Part shown: in pieces, positions 52,348-61,293 of the stretch
Layout of the letters: each line of letters opens with the position of its first letter
Numbering within the stretch: position 1 is the first letter of the stretch
Assembly: GCA_022360655.1 (NCBI GenBank)
Contig: JAKSCK010000255.1
Span: 166,309-230,308, forward strand
Reading direction: 5' to 3'
Origin: Spirochaetales bacterium
GTDB taxonomy: Bacteria > Spirochaetota > Spirochaetia > DSM-2461
DNA: 64,000 nt
The notes under the pieces: generated by a model
Databases searched by the model: none
Told to the model about the DNA's origin: nothing
What the model saw: the letters and a program-made list of their open reading frames with translations, nothing else
Program-made: the position numbers and the translations under genes

Positions 52348-52379
52348 ACCGGGCCGTACGTTGTACGGTCCGGTTTTTT
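52348..52379 (+). terminator. Rho-independent terminator, plus strand
   Basis: ACCGGGCCGTAC (52348-52359) and GTACGGTCCGGT (52363-52374) form a 12-bp stem (one G-T pair) with a 3-nt loop, followed by TTTTTT. No annotated plus-strand gene ends here, so it may end an unknown short RNA starting near 52210. Confidence 0.7.
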
Positions 52380-52646
52380 ATGGCAATCCTCAGTAATCAT
52401 TACAAAAAGATTTTTCTATAATTTCTTAAAATTGAACAATTTATCCGTTCTTTAAAGAATTCCAATTCTGATATGTTTTACATTTCAGTCATATCAAACC
52501 ACATAACAACATGCTATTTACTTGTCTTATATGTTTTTAATAGCTATCACCCAGGAAAGAGGATTCCTTGGTGATTTTCGTCCATTTTTTTCATTCAGAG
52601 ATTTCCTTTAACCAATTATGAGAGGGTGGTAGTATAGCAATCCGAA

Positions 52647-54770
52647 ATGGACAAGCTACTACAGCGGTATAACAGCTTCCTCGAGTTACCTCTCACAGCC
52701 AATCGTCAGATTTTGACGGAAGGTGAAGAACTCTTAAATCGGAAAAGTTCCCTTTCAAAACAAAATCTTGCAGAAATCTTCCACCGTATGGGTGAGGTTC
52801 TTTTCATCCAAGGTAAAATTTTGCTTGCTCAAAAGCATCTCAATCAGGGACATTCTCTCTGCTTTGAATCAGGAGATTTTTCTGGATTATTGAAGACTGA
52901 ATTGCTTTATGGCTCAATAAAGCACTCCCTCGCCCATCATGAGTCCGCCCTGAGTCAATGGTTATCCGTCCGAGACCAAGCCAATGAACTTCAACAGCAT
53001 CCCTGGGCTCTTGAGGCATGCTACAACCTCCTGAAATTGAGTTTTGAACAGGAGAATGATGCGCAAGGGCATTCTTTTCTCATAGAAGCCCAACAAATAA
53101 TGGAAAAGAATGCTCCTCTTTCTCTCTTTACTCTCACTCAAGCCCTCTACTATGTCGAAACGGAACATTGGCTTGAGGCCAATCAACAACTCAAAATGCT
53201 GCCAGCAAAGTCCGTGACTCACTCACAAGATTTTGAGCAAAAAATCCTTCAAGCCAGAATCCTTGCAGGTCTGAACAATCGAGATGAATCTCTTGCTCTC
53301 TTAGATGACCTGTATCATTTTTGCCACAATGCCCAAATCCTCAAGTGGAAAAGCCTCACCCTCCTTTCATTGGGACATGTGGAGTATCAATTTGGCCAAA
53401 TTCATCAAGCTGAGCAGCATTGGATGGAAGGCCGACACATCGCCCAAAAGTATGGATTTCGAAATGACCTTCTCCGCTTGAATGATGCGCTTACGATTCT
53501 CTATCACAATGAGAACAAGTGGAAATCCACATGGCCTCTCTTTCAAGAAATGCGTTCAGAGATTCGAAAAACCCGAGAGGAACGCTTTCGAAACAGCATC
53601 CATCATCATAAGAGAAAAACTCATTTGAGTGAGCTTGAACAACAGGTTTACACCTGGCAAAGACGCTCAGGAGAATTGGAACGAATCCGAGAAACAATGG
53701 ATGAGTCCATTCGCGAGCTCGAAGCAGTAAAAGAAATTGGTGAGGCCATCACGGCCACTCTTCATCCAGAAGTCATCATTGATGTTTTGCACAAACGTCT
53801 TTCTTCTCTCATTCCCGTGGATGGATTGATCATTGGTTTTCTCAATCAGAATGACCAAAGCCTGGACCTTCGTTACATCATCGATGAAGGCCAACATCTG
53901 CCTGCGCAAAGGATACCATTGCGCCCCCATGAAAGCCTCAGTGCCCTTTCTATTTCGCAAAATAAAGATTTACGAATCGATTCTCGATCCGAGGCCATAC
54001 AAAAAGTCCCATTTCTTCGCTCCCTACCCGGTGGTCGATGTGGAAATGAATCCTTCCTCCTTGTCCGTCTTCGTATCAATGGAAACACCATTGGAGTACT
54101 TTCTGTTCAGGCAAAAACCCAGCATTGCTACAAGGAACGACATCTTGAACTGCTAAGAGCTTTAGCTGGATTTGTGGCCATTTCACTTTCCAATTCAAAT
54201 GCTCATCAAGATTTATTAACGGCCAATGCCCGTATAGCCCATATGGCCACTCATGATGCCCTCACCGGTCTCCCCAATCGGGTACAAATTATGTCCCGTC
54301 TCAAGCAAGAGATTTACCGCTGCCGCCGTTACAAACAAGCCCTCGCCGTACTGTTTATTGATCTCGATGGTTTTAAGGCCATCAATGACAATTACGGTCA
54401 CCGAGCCGGTGATGCCGCATTAATCGAAACGGCAAGACGATTAAAAAACAACATTCGATCAACAGATGCCGTAGGACGATTGGCTGGAGATGAATTTCTT
54501 GTTGTCTTCACCGATGACTGCACATCAGACTTTGCCAATAATCTTGCAGAATTGCTTCGAAAATCTCTGGAAAAACCAATCGAAGCCCTCAGGAATGTTG
54601 TGAGTGTTTCTGCCAGCATAGGATTAGCAATATTTCCTGAAGATGGAGAAAGCCCTGAAGAACTCATCAACGCTTCAGACAATGCTATGTATGTGGCAAA
54701 AAGAAAGGGAAAGAATCGGGTTGTACGCGAAAAAAACTTCACATTCAATTCACTTTCAATGAAGATTTAA
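52647..54770 (+). CDS. GGDEF-domain protein with helical repeats and GAF domain (diguanylate cyclase)
   Basis: 707 aa. N-terminal ~310 residues are TPR-like helical repeats (e.g. GKILLAQKHLNQGHSLCFESGD, GQIHQAEQHWMEGRHIA). A coiled coil (~315-365) and a GAF-like sensor (~370-530, ITATLHPEVIIDVLH, NTIGVLSVQAKTQ) follow. The C-terminal GGDEF domain (~540-700) begins HDALTGLPNR and has the active-site variant AGDEF in VGRLAGDEFLVVF plus the inhibitory I-site RSTD five residues before it. So it is probably an active, feedback-regulated diguanylate cyclase sensing an intracellular cue. Monocistronic. Partner HD-GYP enzyme is at 8268-9863. Confidence 0.92.
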   Translation: MDKLLQRYNSFLELPLTANRQILTEGEELLNRKSSLSKQNLAEIFHRMGEVLFIQGKILLAQKHLNQGHSLCFESGDFSGLLKTELLYGSIKHSLAHHESALSQWLSVRDQANELQQHPWALEACYNLLKLSFEQENDAQGHSFLIEAQQIMEKNAPLSLFTLTQALYYVETEHWLEANQQLKMLPAKSVTHSQDFEQKILQARILAGLNNRDESLALLDDLYHFCHNAQILKWKSLTLLSLGHVEYQFGQIHQAEQHWMEGRHIAQKYGFRNDLLRLNDALTILYHNENKWKSTWPLFQEMRSEIRKTREERFRNSIHHHKRKTHLSELEQQVYTWQRRSGELERIRETMDESIRELEAVKEIGEAITATLHPEVIIDVLHKRLSSLIPVDGLIIGFLNQNDQSLDLRYIIDEGQHLPAQRIPLRPHESLSALSISQNKDLRIDSRSEAIQKVPFLRSLPGGRCGNESFLLVRLRINGNTIGVLSVQAKTQHCYKERHLELLRALAGFVAISLSNSNAHQDLLTANARIAHMATHDALTGLPNRVQIMSRLKQEIYRCRRYKQALAVLFIDLDGFKAINDNYGHRAGDAALIETARRLKNNIRSTDAVGRLAGDEFLVVFTDDCTSDFANNLAELLRKSLEKPIEALRNVVSVSASIGLAIFPEDGESPEELINASDNAMYVAKRKGKNRVVREKNFTFNSLSMKI

Positions 54771-57700
54771 TTACGCCACACCAGTTTTAGTTTCTTTTTT
54801 TGTTCTCATCATGTTTCTTCGTTTAAAACGACCATTCTCAAGAGAATGGTAAAGGGTGGGAACCAAAAATAACGTCACAAGTGTTGAAGTGATGAGCCCA
54901 CCTGCTATGGCCTGACCCAAAGGAGCATAAATTCGTGCACCTGCCCCCTGAGCAAGAGAAAGAGGAAGAACCCCAAAAAAGGTGGTGAGGGTTGTCATCA
55001 GAATCGGTCTTAAACGAGAAACCGCTCCCTTCACAACCGCTTCTTCTAGAGCCAAGCCCTCCTGCCTGAGTCGATTCATCTGATCCACTTGAACAATGGC
55101 ATTGTTCACAACAATGCCCGCTAAAGCCACAATTCCCAGAAAGGCAATCAGGGAAATATCCGAACCAAATAGGGCAAGTCCCCCCACCACACCAATGAAG
55201 CTGAATGGAACTGATGCCATGATGACAAGGGGTTGAATGAGTCGCTCAAACTGAATGGCCATCACCGCATAAACCAGAAACAACGATGCCAAGAGAACAA
55301 GGAACAGACGCCCCATTGAATCGCCAATCAGTCCTCCAACTCCTTGTAATCGCCATTCTACGCCAGAAGGAAGACCTTGAATCGCAAGAGCTTCCCGAAA
55401 TCGACGCGTGACTCCACGAATATCCTCGTCTTTGGTGTAACCAATCACAGTCAATGTCCGGGCTCTATCCCGCCGACGGATTCCAGAAACACCAGAACCG
55501 CTTTCAATATCTGTAACAGAGTTTAAGGAGATGAGTTGACCAGAATGAGAACGCAGGGGGAACAATCCTAAACGAGAAGAATCTGGATGAACTCCATCAA
55601 ACTGAGAATTGAGTCGAATATTCTGATCCAATCCATTTGTTGGTCGATAATCTCCAACATCCACACCTTCAAAGGCAATTCGTGTGGTCAAGGCAACATC
55701 CTGAGCCGAAACGCCGAGTCTCCCCAGAGCCTCTCCATCAAGCACTGCGGTCACAAACTTCCGCTCATTGTTCACATCACGAGCTGTGCTCAAGATATCG
55801 GAATCGTCAAGTAAGAGTTGTTCCACTTGTGCCGCTGCTTCATTGAGAGACGTGAGCGATTCGGAACTCAATTCCACACGGAATCCCGCTCCATCCGTTC
55901 CAATAGCAAGCATACGATCAAAACCACCGTTGAACACGGTTAAGGCCAAACCAGGAAAGACCTGAGGAAGCTGAGAATTGAGCTCATCAATCACACTCCG
56001 AGAATCCCGTTGCCGGGAATGGGGGGGGGCAAGAATCATCTGAATCCATGCTCTCTCTCGAACACGAACTTCCCCTGTCAAATCATCTTCCATTCCAGCA
56101 TAGGCCGTGACTTCTTTTGCTTCAGGAACAAGTCTCCGCAGTTCTCCCTCCAATTCATCCACAACCTGAGTGGTTGTTTCCAAGTCTGATCCAGGCGGAA
56201 GTTCTATGGATACAAAAATTTCACTGTAATCTGCTGAAGGAATGAAAGAGAGTCCCATAAGATCTGCAGCAAGAACACTGATGACGAGTATGCATCCTGC
56301 AGCGAAAAACACAGATCCACTCATTTTTAAAGATTGACGTAAACCAGCGGCATAACGACGCTCTAATCGTGCCATCATTCCTTTTGGAAAATTTTTCTGA
56401 ACAGAATGTGATTCTTCCTGAGAATCGTCCTGATTCAAACCGCGTCGAACAAGAGGTGGAACAATCAACAAGGCCGCAAAAAGTGATGATGAAAGACTCA
56501 GAACGAGGGTCAAAGAAAGGTCTTTGAGAATACTTCCAATCACCCCATCAAGAAAAATCATAGGAGCAAAAACACTCACAGAAGTTGTTGTTGAAGCAAA
56601 GACAGCTCCAGAAACAAGGCTTGCACCTTCCATGGCAGCATCATCAGGGGACTGCCCTTCACTTCTCCGACGATGGATATTTTCCAGCACCACAATGGAG
56701 GCATCCACAACCATTCCTAACGATACAGTAATTCCAGCCATGGTAAGCACATTCATTGAAAGGCCCGCCACTCGCATCCCTGCAAAGGTCATCACCAGAC
56801 TCACAGGCAAAGAAATGGCCACCACCAGGGTGTAGCGCCAATTTCGCAAAAAGAGCCAAATCACACCAATGGCCATAACAATTCCAGTCAATGCCGAATT
56901 GGCAACCGTACCCAAGGAAAGTCGAATGGTTTCACTATCATCATGCAACACAGTAAAACGATACGCTCCATTCGCCTCCAGATCGGCCAGTCTCTGACGA
57001 ATCTCTTTGCTCATCGTTAAGCTATTTCCAGATTCTCGTTTTGTGATCTGAACCACGAGATGATTGTCATTTTGGCTGCGAACGTGTTCTTGAGGTTCTT
57101 CATATACCTCCCGAATTTCCGCAACATCCTGTAATTGGATTCTTCGGGATTCAGAAGCTCCAACAACTAGACGTTCTATTTCATGGAGTGTTTGAAATTC
57201 TCCTGTTGTTCGAAAGGCCCACTGTCCCCCGTCCCAATCCACTAACCCTGCTGGCAATACAACGTTCCGACCTTGGATGGCCCCATAAACCTCCAGAGCA
57301 GAAATGTTATTGGTGAGGAGGGCCGTTGGATTGAGACGAATCTCAATTTGGGTGCTTTGCTCTCCAAGAACTCTGGCCTGGGCCACACCCTCTACTCGAT
57401 AAATCTCAGGAATCACTTGGTCGTTCACAAATCGGGCCGATTGATCCGCCCCCCAAGGAGAGGAGATGGCAAACACAAAAATGGGTAAATCTCCCGATCC
57501 CCAGGCAGAAACAGCAGGTGATGCTGGCAGATCATCCGGCAATTCGCTTTCTGCAAGATCCGTTCGACTCCGGAGTTCCTCAAGAGAATCCTCTAATGAA
57601 ACATCCTCCGAAAACTCCATTTTAATCACACTCACACTTTCCCGACTTTCGGATTGCATGTCCCGGAGTCCAGGAACAGTTGCAAAGTGATCTTCAAGTG

Positions 57701-57896
57701 GAGAGGTTAAATCCCGTTCAACCGTTTCAGCACTCGCACCTGGCCATAATGTCACCACTGTGGCGGTTGGCATCACCATAGAGGGAACAAATTCTCGATT
57801 CAAAGAAAGCAGTGCGATGATTCCAAAGAACACCGCCCCAGAAGTGATGATTAAAACGGGAATAGGGTGTTTTAAGGCCCAGCGACTCACATTCAT
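54771..57896 (-). CDS. RND-family efflux transporter (inner-membrane pump)
   Basis: 1041 aa AcrB/MexB-like proton-driven pump. N-terminal helix (WALKHPIPVLIITSG), periplasmic GASAETVERDLTSPLEDHFATVPGLRDM, twelve membrane helices in two sets, GMVVDASIVVLENIHRR with the conserved Asp in TM4, and VVNNAIVQVDQMNRLR in TM10. Single Asp in place of the Asp-Asp pair. Start MNVSRWALK at 57896 has GAGG 6 nt upstream and begins one base after the adaptor stop. Encoded with the adaptor as a two-gene unit. No TolC-like outer-membrane gene in the window. Likely exports hydrophobic compounds. Confidence 0.94.
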   Translation of the reverse strand: MNVSRWALKHPIPVLIITSGAVFFGIIALLSLNREFVPSMVMPTATVVTLWPGASAETVERDLTSPLEDHFATVPGLRDMQSESRESVSVIKMEFSEDVSLEDSLEELRSRTDLAESELPDDLPASPAVSAWGSGDLPIFVFAISSPWGADQSARFVNDQVIPEIYRVEGVAQARVLGEQSTQIEIRLNPTALLTNNISALEVYGAIQGRNVVLPAGLVDWDGGQWAFRTTGEFQTLHEIERLVVGASESRRIQLQDVAEIREVYEEPQEHVRSQNDNHLVVQITKRESGNSLTMSKEIRQRLADLEANGAYRFTVLHDDSETIRLSLGTVANSALTGIVMAIGVIWLFLRNWRYTLVVAISLPVSLVMTFAGMRVAGLSMNVLTMAGITVSLGMVVDASIVVLENIHRRRSEGQSPDDAAMEGASLVSGAVFASTTTSVSVFAPMIFLDGVIGSILKDLSLTLVLSLSSSLFAALLIVPPLVRRGLNQDDSQEESHSVQKNFPKGMMARLERRYAAGLRQSLKMSGSVFFAAGCILVISVLAADLMGLSFIPSADYSEIFVSIELPPGSDLETTTQVVDELEGELRRLVPEAKEVTAYAGMEDDLTGEVRVRERAWIQMILAPPHSRQRDSRSVIDELNSQLPQVFPGLALTVFNGGFDRMLAIGTDGAGFRVELSSESLTSLNEAAAQVEQLLLDDSDILSTARDVNNERKFVTAVLDGEALGRLGVSAQDVALTTRIAFEGVDVGDYRPTNGLDQNIRLNSQFDGVHPDSSRLGLFPLRSHSGQLISLNSVTDIESGSGVSGIRRRDRARTLTVIGYTKDEDIRGVTRRFREALAIQGLPSGVEWRLQGVGGLIGDSMGRLFLVLLASLFLVYAVMAIQFERLIQPLVIMASVPFSFIGVVGGLALFGSDISLIAFLGIVALAGIVVNNAIVQVDQMNRLRQEGLALEEAVVKGAVSRLRPILMTTLTTFFGVLPLSLAQGAGARIYAPLGQAIAGGLITSTLVTLFLVPTLYHSLENGRFKRRNMMRTKKETKTGVA

Positions 57897-57897
57897 C

Positions 57898-58965
57898 CTA
57901 GGCCTCAACTTCAAATGCTGTCACAGCTTGCCCCTCTCGGAGTCTATGGTGACCATTAAGAATGAACTGATCTTGTGCCCACTCTTCTGGAATCGCGACA
58001 TGGGAACCGTCCGTTTCAATGCTGGGTAACTCAACAGGTTGGACCGTGCCATCAGTGGTATTGTACCGCCATACCAATCCTTTGCTGGTGAGTGCCTCTG
58101 CAGGTAGAGTCCACAATGGTTCATCTACACCAAATGAGAACCCAACATAAACTGATCCACCGATTGGCCAAGCCTCTGGGGTTCCCTCTGGCAGTGAACA
58201 CACCACTGAAAAGGTTCCATCTGTTGGTTGGATTCCAGGACTCATGCGAAGAACACGCGCAAGAGCGGTCTGTTCTTGATGATTCTCTCGCCAAACTCGA
58301 ACATCACGGTAAGACTTTTGCTGAAAAACATCCCAGTACTTTTGAGGAACATGAGCAACAACCTCAAGTTGATTTGTGCTGCCAATAAGAAAGAGAGGAG
58401 TTTGACTGGAGGCCATATCCCCCTCGTCACCATAACGAGCCATAACGGTTCCACTGAGTGGAGATTGGATTTGGGCATACTCCAAGCGCATCCGAGCCAT
58501 TTCCATCTGAGCAAAGGCCGAATCTCGAGCGGCTTGAGCTTCATCCAATTGCTGTTGACTGGCTCCAGAACTTTCAAAAAGACGTTCTGTTCTTTTTAAA
58601 CTGCTTTCTGCCAGCAACCAGCTTGCTTCGGCAGCCTGAAATTCTAACAAAAAAGGTTCTGCATCAATCTGAGCAAGAATCTGATTCTCTTGAACACGAT
58701 CCCCTTCTTCAACAAGTACTTCCAACAACATGCCGGAAACACGTGGAAGAATGGTGATGGTTCGCTCTGTGTTAAGAGCACTGGAAAACACCATTTCTTG
58801 GGCCAGCGTTTGACGTGTGGGTTTGATGACAGAAACAGAAAGAGGTGTTGATGCTTCATCCTGATCTTGGCGATCTTTGCGGAGATTCCAAAAAAGCACA
58901 AAGGCCATCAGAAAAATCACAGCCAAAATGATGATGATCCATCGACTGCGAGCTATGGGATTCAC
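57898..58965 (-). CDS. RND efflux periplasmic adaptor (membrane fusion protein)
   Basis: 355 aa. Membrane-anchored (IIIILAVIFLMAFVLFW), followed by the biotinyl-lipoyl-like hairpin ends (ITILPRVSGMLLEVLVEEGDRVQENQILAQID), the alpha-helical hairpin (~120-175), IQSPLSGTVMARYGDEGDM, and beta-barrel and membrane-proximal domains. It links the RND pump to an outer-membrane channel. I choose GTG 58965 (VNPIARSRW) because GGGAGG lies 4-5 nt upstream; an in-frame start 72 nt further up lacks a ribosome-binding site. Divergent from a two-component system. Confidence 0.9.
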   Translation of the reverse strand: MNPIARSRWIIIILAVIFLMAFVLFWNLRKDRQDQDEASTPLSVSVIKPTRQTLAQEMVFSSALNTERTITILPRVSGMLLEVLVEEGDRVQENQILAQIDAEPFLLEFQAAEASWLLAESSLKRTERLFESSGASQQQLDEAQAARDSAFAQMEMARMRLEYAQIQSPLSGTVMARYGDEGDMASSQTPLFLIGSTNQLEVVAHVPQKYWDVFQQKSYRDVRVWRENHQEQTALARVLRMSPGIQPTDGTFSVVCSLPEGTPEAWPIGGSVYVGFSFGVDEPLWTLPAEALTSKGLVWRYNTTDGTVQPVELPSIETDGSHVAIPEEWAQDQFILNGHHRLREGQAVTAFEVEA

Positions 58966-59366
58966 ATGTCCTCCCTGACCTGTTTTCCAGATCTGTGAAA
59001 AACATAGACCGAGAGATACTGAAAAAACAGTGAACAACCATCAAAATCGAACCTGCATCTCATCATGCATTTTTTGGAGGATGATCAATCTGATGAAGAA
59101 GATCATTGGAAATAAAAAAGAAAAAAAACCAGAAGAATCAATTCTATGGAAGAAATTCAAGAGAAAAAAAACAGGAGGACATCGACACGGCACGAAGAAC
59201 ATTCTCCGTGGCCCCTCCGTATCGAGCCTCCTATTGGTTTGGAGTATAGCCCTCTCCTATATTGGGAAAAACCGGTAGACCGTCATATTCGATAGTGACA
59301 TATGTCACAAGTTTTTAATGCACAGTGGTTGGACACAGGCTTGGGCATGGTACACTCCAAGGAGTT
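58966..59366. other. Intergenic region efflux pump / two-component system
   Basis: About 400 nt between divergent units. Contains a Lys-rich short open frame (59030-59278, 82 codons; from 59093 it reads MKKIIGNKKEKKPEES and ends in a hydrophobic VSSLLLVWSIALSYI), preceded by GGAGG but at poor spacing, judged doubtful, and a CRP/FNR-like palindrome at 59294-59309. No RNA gene seen. Confidence 0.35.
59294..59309. promoter_or_regulatory. CRP/FNR-like palindrome upstream of the two-component genes
   Basis: GTGACATATGTCAC (59295-59308) is a perfect 14-bp palindrome. With flanks it reads AGTGA-N6-TCACA, matching 9 of 10 positions of the TGTGA-N6-TCACA CRP consensus. Located ~60 nt upstream of the sensor kinase start. 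Confidence 0.5.
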
Positions 59367-60617
59367 ATGCGTTTTATTGGCCAACGAAGTGACTTCGGAC
59401 TTATACGGATTTTCCGGATTTTTGCAGGGCTTGTTGCCTTGGTTTTCCTCATGCTTCAGGTTGCCCCTGGTCCTCTACAAAGCCAAGATCCGAAAAACCA
59501 AAAATTCATGCTTCTCTTTTCTGTTACCTACGGATGTATCTTTCTCTACTTGATGATTCCCGGTTTAGAAAATCGATTAAAGAAGTTTTATCTTCCTCCT
59601 GCTCTTATTGCAGCCAGTGTCATTCCCATTGCCATCATCAATGCAAAATACCGTCAGTTTCTAGGAGAAGGTCTTCCTCTCAATACCTTAGATGATACCA
59701 TGACCGTCACGGTGCTCTTGGTTTTCCCTCTCATCATCACAGCCTGGCGCTACAGCTTTCCCATTGTCTTTCTCTTTTTTGTGGTCATTGGTTTTCTGGA
59801 TCCCATTCTCATCATCATGGTGAATGAGAGTTTCACTCCCGATGTCTATAATGCTTTCAATGCTTCTCTCATTCGAATTTTGGCCTTAGGAGCCGTTGGA
59901 TTTGTGATCACTGAACTTCGAGAGATACAACGAAGAGAACGGCAAGCTCTTGAAGATGCCAATCGTAAACTAGAAGAATATGCGAGGGCCAGTGAACGTC
60001 TTGCTGCCAGCCGGGAACGGAACCGAATTGCCCGGGATCTCCATGATACACTTGCTCATACCCTGAGTGGATTAGCTATACAATTAGAAGCCATCTCAAC
60101 CGTCATCCCTCATAACAATGAAAAATTGGATTCCATGGTGGAAAAAGCTCGAACAACCGTTCGCAATGGTTTAGGAGAAACTCGCCGCGCTTTAAAAGCC
60201 CTCCGTGCCAGCCCCTTAGATGATTTGGGGCTTCTCCTAGCACTCTCTCGCTTGGCAGAAGATGCTGGTGACCGTGACAATGTTGTTGTGAATTCCACCC
60301 TTCCAGGAGAAACTCCTGATTGGGATGAAAACCTTGAAGAAGGAGTCTACCGCATTGCGCAAGAAGCTTTGGAAAATATTGTCCGTCATGCTCATGCCTC
60401 CCATGCAGATCTCGTTTTAGAGGGAAATGAAAACTATCTTGAGCTGCGCATCAAGGACAATGGTAGAGGTTTTGATGCAGAAAACCTTCTGGATGAGGGA
60501 CGATATGGGCTACGCGGAATGAAAGAACGAGCGAACACCCTTGGCGGTCATTTAGGCGTCAAAAGTCATACCGGAAAGGGTACTGAAATTCACTTTATCT
60601 GGAGAGGACAGCCATGA
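59367..60617 (+). CDS. Sensor histidine kinase (NarX/LiaS-type)
   Basis: 416 aa. About six membrane helices (~10-190) without a large external domain, a short coiled coil (LREIQRRERQALEDANRKLEEY), then HisKA_3 with phospho-acceptor His in ERNRIARDLHDTLAHTL and HATPase_c (EALENIVRHAHAS, DNGRGF, YGLRGMKERA). ATG 59367 has AAGGAG only 2 nt upstream; a slightly earlier GTG (59325) is possible. Its stop overlaps the response regulator start by 4 nt (ATGA), so they are coupled. Stimulus may be membrane stress or a small molecule; the divergent RND pump is a candidate target. Confidence 0.91.
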   Translation: MRFIGQRSDFGLIRIFRIFAGLVALVFLMLQVAPGPLQSQDPKNQKFMLLFSVTYGCIFLYLMIPGLENRLKKFYLPPALIAASVIPIAIINAKYRQFLGEGLPLNTLDDTMTVTVLLVFPLIITAWRYSFPIVFLFFVVIGFLDPILIIMVNESFTPDVYNAFNASLIRILALGAVGFVITELREIQRRERQALEDANRKLEEYARASERLAASRERNRIARDLHDTLAHTLSGLAIQLEAISTVIPHNNEKLDSMVEKARTTVRNGLGETRRALKALRASPLDDLGLLLALSRLAEDAGDRDNVVVNSTLPGETPDWDENLEEGVYRIAQEALENIVRHAHASHADLVLEGNENYLELRIKDNGRGFDAENLLDEGRYGLRGMKERANTLGGHLGVKSHTGKGTEIHFIWRGQP

Positions 60618-61270
60618 TTCGCGTCATGATCTGTGATGATCAAGAAATTGTTCGAGAAGGACTTCGAACAATTTTGGATAATGATGATGAAATCCGTGTG
60701 ACCGCTACGGCCGAAGATGGGGAAGATCTGATGCGCAAAGTTCATGCAGAAGGTCCTCCTGATGTTGTGCTCATGGATCTGAAGATGCCTCGTGTGAACG
60801 GGATTCAAGCCACACGAAATCTGAGAACAGCACATCCAGAAACAAAAGTGCTTATTCTCACCACCTATGATGATGAGCAATGGGTGGTGGATGCCATCCG
60901 TGCAGGTGCATCCGGATACCTTCTCAAAGATACGCCCAGGATTGATCTCATTGATGCTGTACGAGGAACCTTGATGGGACAGAACTTTATCGATCCTTCT
61001 GTGGCCGGTAAGGTTCTGGCCATGGCATCCGGATCCATGCCTCGTCCAATGGAAGCCTCTGCACCAGACATTCGTCCAAGAGAAAAGCAAATACTGGTAC
61101 TCATTGCCCGAGGAATGTCTAATGCTGATATTGCTGCAGAACTCTTTCTTTCAGAAGGAACCGTTCGGAATTATGCCAGTGCGCTCTTCACGCGCATTGG
61201 AGTCACAGATCGCACTCAAGCGGCCATAGAGGCGCTACGTTACGGAATCATCAGCCTCGACGATATTTAG
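60614..61270 (+). CDS. NarL/LuxR-type response regulator
   Basis: 218 aa. Receiver domain with DDQEIVREGL, phospho-Asp in VLMDLKMPRVNG, LTTYDDEQWV, and KDTP, then a LuxR-type helix-turn-helix (RPREKQILVLIARGMSNADIAAELFLSEGTVRNYASALFTRIGV). The receiver-linker region is standard. Phosphorylated by the overlapping kinase; binds DNA to activate or repress. The MinD-like gene follows 23 nt later, so it may be co-transcribed. Confidence 0.94.
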   Translation: MIRVMICDDQEIVREGLRTILDNDDEIRVTATAEDGEDLMRKVHAEGPPDVVLMDLKMPRVNGIQATRNLRTAHPETKVLILTTYDDEQWVVDAIRAGASGYLLKDTPRIDLIDAVRGTLMGQNFIDPSVAGKVLAMASGSMPRPMEASAPDIRPREKQILVLIARGMSNADIAAELFLSEGTVRNYASALFTRIGVTDRTQAAIEALRYGIISLDDI

Positions 61271-61293
61271 TTGCCTGCCCCAGGAGCGAATTC

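Larger units (their letters stand above)
52110..52646. other. AT-rich gene-poor region with small ORF and hairpin
   Basis: About 540 nt. Contains on the minus strand a 13-codon open frame with a strong ribosome-binding site (52283-52324) and on the plus strand a U-tailed hairpin (52348-52379). TATATT-like -10 elements are near 52205. 52380-52646 is plain AT-rich DNA holding the promoter of the GGDEF gene; no clear site singled out. Confidence 0.4.
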
